Notes under the pieces: generated by a model | Told to the model about the DNA's origin: nothing | Seen by the model: the letters and a program-made list of their open reading frames with translations, nothing else | Database searches by the model: none | NCBI GenBank assembly: GCA_000697335.1 | Contig: JNEM01000133.1 | Coordinates: 1-10,015 of the forward strand | Reading direction: 5' to 3' | DNA length: 10,015 nt | DNA from: Conidiobolus incongruus B7586 | Taxonomy: Eukaryota > Entomophthoromycota > Entomophthoromycetes > Entomophthorales > Conidiobolaceae | Part shown: positions 7,175-10,015 of the stretch, piece after piece | How the letters are laid out: each line of letters starts with the position of its first letter | Numbering within the stretch: position 1 is the stretch's first letter | Translations under genes and position numbers: made by a program

Positions 7175-10015
7175 AATATCAATATAAATTAACACTTCTG
7201 ATAATATTTAATCAATATTAAATCATTCATTAACCTTATTTGATCTAGTAATATTTAATTAAAAACAATCTTGAACTAAGTTATCAATTAAAATAACTCA
7301 CAATCACCAAAAATTTATCTCAATTTAAATAAAATCTATTAATAGAGCTAAAAAATTATTTAATTAGTTAAATTAAATATCTAATATTAAAGGTGGATTA
7401 TAATTCAAACTATTTAAAAATATTGATTAATCGGCAAAATAAATTTTGAATTACTTAACTTTTTTTATGTTTGAAAATAATTAATTGAATATAATATATT
7501 CATTTTATTTTTCTATTTTTCGGATATTTGAATAAATTTCATTTGAAAATTTTATTTAATGCCTGGTGTGACATCATTAATACCTCAGATTCATTGGTAT
7601 TTGTTCTATTTATAAACTTGGTATATTGAGTAATATGTTATTACATTTAAAAATCAGATTGATTGATTTTGCGATAACCTAATACATTATTTAGTATAAA
7701 ATACTATAATTTCTTTTATGTTTTGCATGTTGTCAGCTTGGATAACCTTGATTAATATTGTGTTTTAATCTTCATAAAAAATATTTAATATATTTGAAAA
7801 ATTGTAAATCCGAAAATTTTATTTATATGTATTCAGTCAAATATTTTTATCAATACCATACGATTATTTATATTTCTTAGCAATCTGTACATGGTCAAAA
7901 CCTGAAAACTTTGTATTTATTAATATATGGTCAACTTGTAAGTCATAACAAATATTACCTCTTGAAATATTTTAGCTATCTTCAAAATACAACATTACCT
8001 GTGTTAATATAAAACTAGCATAAACTTACATTTATTAATCACAGTGACTCACTTTTGAATTGTACCCAAATTTCTACAATGGCATTTACTAAGGATAATA
8101 ACATTTTCGAAAGTAATAAGATTAGACATGTATTAAATACATAGTGTGGCAAGTCATTGCATTATAGGCATCAACCACTGAACTTCAAATTTCAAAAAAT
8201 AAACATAAAATTAAATATATGAACCTTAAAAATTGCATGTAAAATGAAATTGCATCAAAATTGCTATTATAATACTTTAATCATTCATATATCGGCACCC
8301 TAGAATCATAAAATTCATTAACAATAATAATTGTTGAATAATTAATTGTATTTTATGATATTCATCTCGATAAGTGATTTAAAAAAATTATTTTTACTCT
8401 TTTAAAAAATAATTATAATAAGTATTTAATTGCACATATTAATAAACATAAAATATTTAATAGCATCAAACCAGTTAGCACTTAATATAGTCACTACATT
8501 AACAAATATTGATCATTTGAAGCTATATTTCATTAAAGGCTAAGATTATCTTAATCAATTTCAAAGTTTAGAATCTTAATCCATTATTCAAAATATATTT
8601 ATCATTATTATTTTGTATACTTAATATTTTTGGTATATTATATTATTTATATTGGATTATTAATATAACTTATATTTTATACTATTTTTCTATATTATTA
8701 GGTAAAATGAATTCTCTATTTTATTTCAAAATTTGAAAAATTATAAATATTTAATCTTAAAACAATATTCAACTGAGATTATAGTCAATTTGATTTTGAA
8801 TTAAATATTTTTATATAGTATTGTATAGTGTATTAATTAAATTATTTCCATTTATCATTTATCAGATTATTATTCATTATGTTATTCTAATGATTTAATT
8901 GATTAAAATTATCACTAGTTTAAAAATCAAGTAATACCAAACCTTTAAAATTTAATATTCTACTTTGAGTGAAGGTTTTAATTTAGCACGCTGTTAAAAT
9001 CTTTCAACTATTATTGATTTTAAAATTAATATAATTCTAATATTTATTCAATTTTTTAAATTCAAAAAAACTTTTTGAATACCTTATTAAACTTCAATTG
9101 GATTGATTTGAAATCCGAATGATGAAATATATTTAAGATAATTAAGTTTCATATAAGTTGAATTTTGAAACATAGCAATATTTGGACTATATAATTTCCA
9201 GCATTGAAATTATAATAATATTTATACTAATTCTGAATTTATTCTTGTTTTTAATGAATTTTTAAATTGAAATATGAGTAATTTTTTAATTTTGAAACTT
9301 AAATATTAAAGTTATATCTATTTTAGTGTTAATAGAAAAAATGTATATTATATATATCATAGTTTTTTATTACCTGATATATTAAATTAATAATAATTCA
9401 TAATCATATTACTATTCCACTAAAACTTATGTCATAATAATATGAAATTAATTAAATGATTAGAGATTATTAATTATAGAAATTTTGGATAATAAATATA
9501 TAAATATAAATCCTTAATATACTTAAATGAGTCAAGATTATAAAAGCAACATTTATTATAATCTAATCTATATCTCATATATAAATTATATATTTTTATT
9601 TATTGACAAAATAGTATTGGTTTAAAATGGATAGTTTTAGTTATATATATTCTTCAGATTTAGATTAAAACTCTGATGAATAATATATATTTTACTTTAT
9701 ATTTTGTTCATAAAAAATTAATCTTTAATTCCTATTTAAATATTAAATTTAATATAATATACATAATTTTTAATTGTATTTATTTTGAAAAATATAAATA
9801 AATTAAGTTTATTTTTATGTTATATTTATAAAATTATTAAATTTATAATATATTAAATTATTTCTATATAATAAGTTATAATTGCACTATAACTATGATT
9901 TTTTATAATTTCTAAAAATAAATTTTATAAAATATAAAACTTAAAAATTTAAATGAAATATTATCTTCAATATTAACCAAACTAATATTGAAAATTTATT
10001 TATTAATAAAATATT
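7160..10015. other. AT-rich intergenic stretch, no supportable gene
   Basis: This is about 2.9 kb with all frames frequently stopped. Two patches are somewhat less AT-rich (about 7560-7790 and 7880-8340), and short open stretches occur there on both strands. None exceeds what chance allows or resembles a known domain. From about 8340 onward the sequence is again very AT-rich. No tRNA, rRNA, array or long direct repeat is seen by eye. Confidence 0.5.
9060..9080. repeat. 9-bp inverted repeat with 3-nt loop
   Basis: ATTCAAAAA (9060-9068) and TTTTTGAAT (9072-9080) are perfect reverse complements around AAC. This is an isolated hairpin-capable site in AT-rich DNA with no gene next to it. Confidence 0.4.

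Overview
The window looks like a very AT-rich eukaryotic, most likely fungal, genome segment that carries one well-supported protein gene. The signs are a compact 53-base spliced intron with a GTAAGT donor and a TATTAAT branch-site-like motif, an alpha-arrestin (ART/ARRDC-type) protein with the long proline- and serine-rich tails common in fungi, and a sharp composition contrast: the gene is close to balanced in base content, while most of the flanks are roughly 75-90% A+T by eye. I cannot name the species. An early-diverging fungus or another fungus with AT-rich compartments fits.

Layout. Bases 1-1260 are extremely AT-rich with no gene. Bases 1260-2700 are a less AT-rich island with no intact gene but with long open stretches on the minus strand that may be an old coding relic. 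Bases 2700-3420 are AT-rich and include the 3' flank of the gene, with a hairpin about 130-170 bases past the stop. Bases 3435-6511 (minus strand) hold a two-exon gene for a predicted 1007-residue alpha-arrestin. The 5' flank lies at about 6512-6740. Bases 6745-7160 hold a second coding-like relic, readable on the plus strand. From 7160 to 10015 I see only AT-rich sequence with slightly more mixed patches (7560-7790 and 7880-8340) and no supportable gene.

The arrestin gene is the only functional unit I can defend. Its N-terminal arrestin domain is split by the intron, so a single-frame reading gives two unrelated-looking pieces. Splicing joins them in frame and restores the expected arrestin-N landmarks. 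The product is predicted to be a cytosolic trafficking adaptor, with a disordered proline-rich N-terminus, two arrestin domains, and a tail of about 540 residues that ends in a short leucine-heptad coiled coil and a basic segment. It lacks a PPxY ubiquitin-ligase-binding motif. I found no RNA gene, CRISPR array, intact mobile element or multi-gene system.
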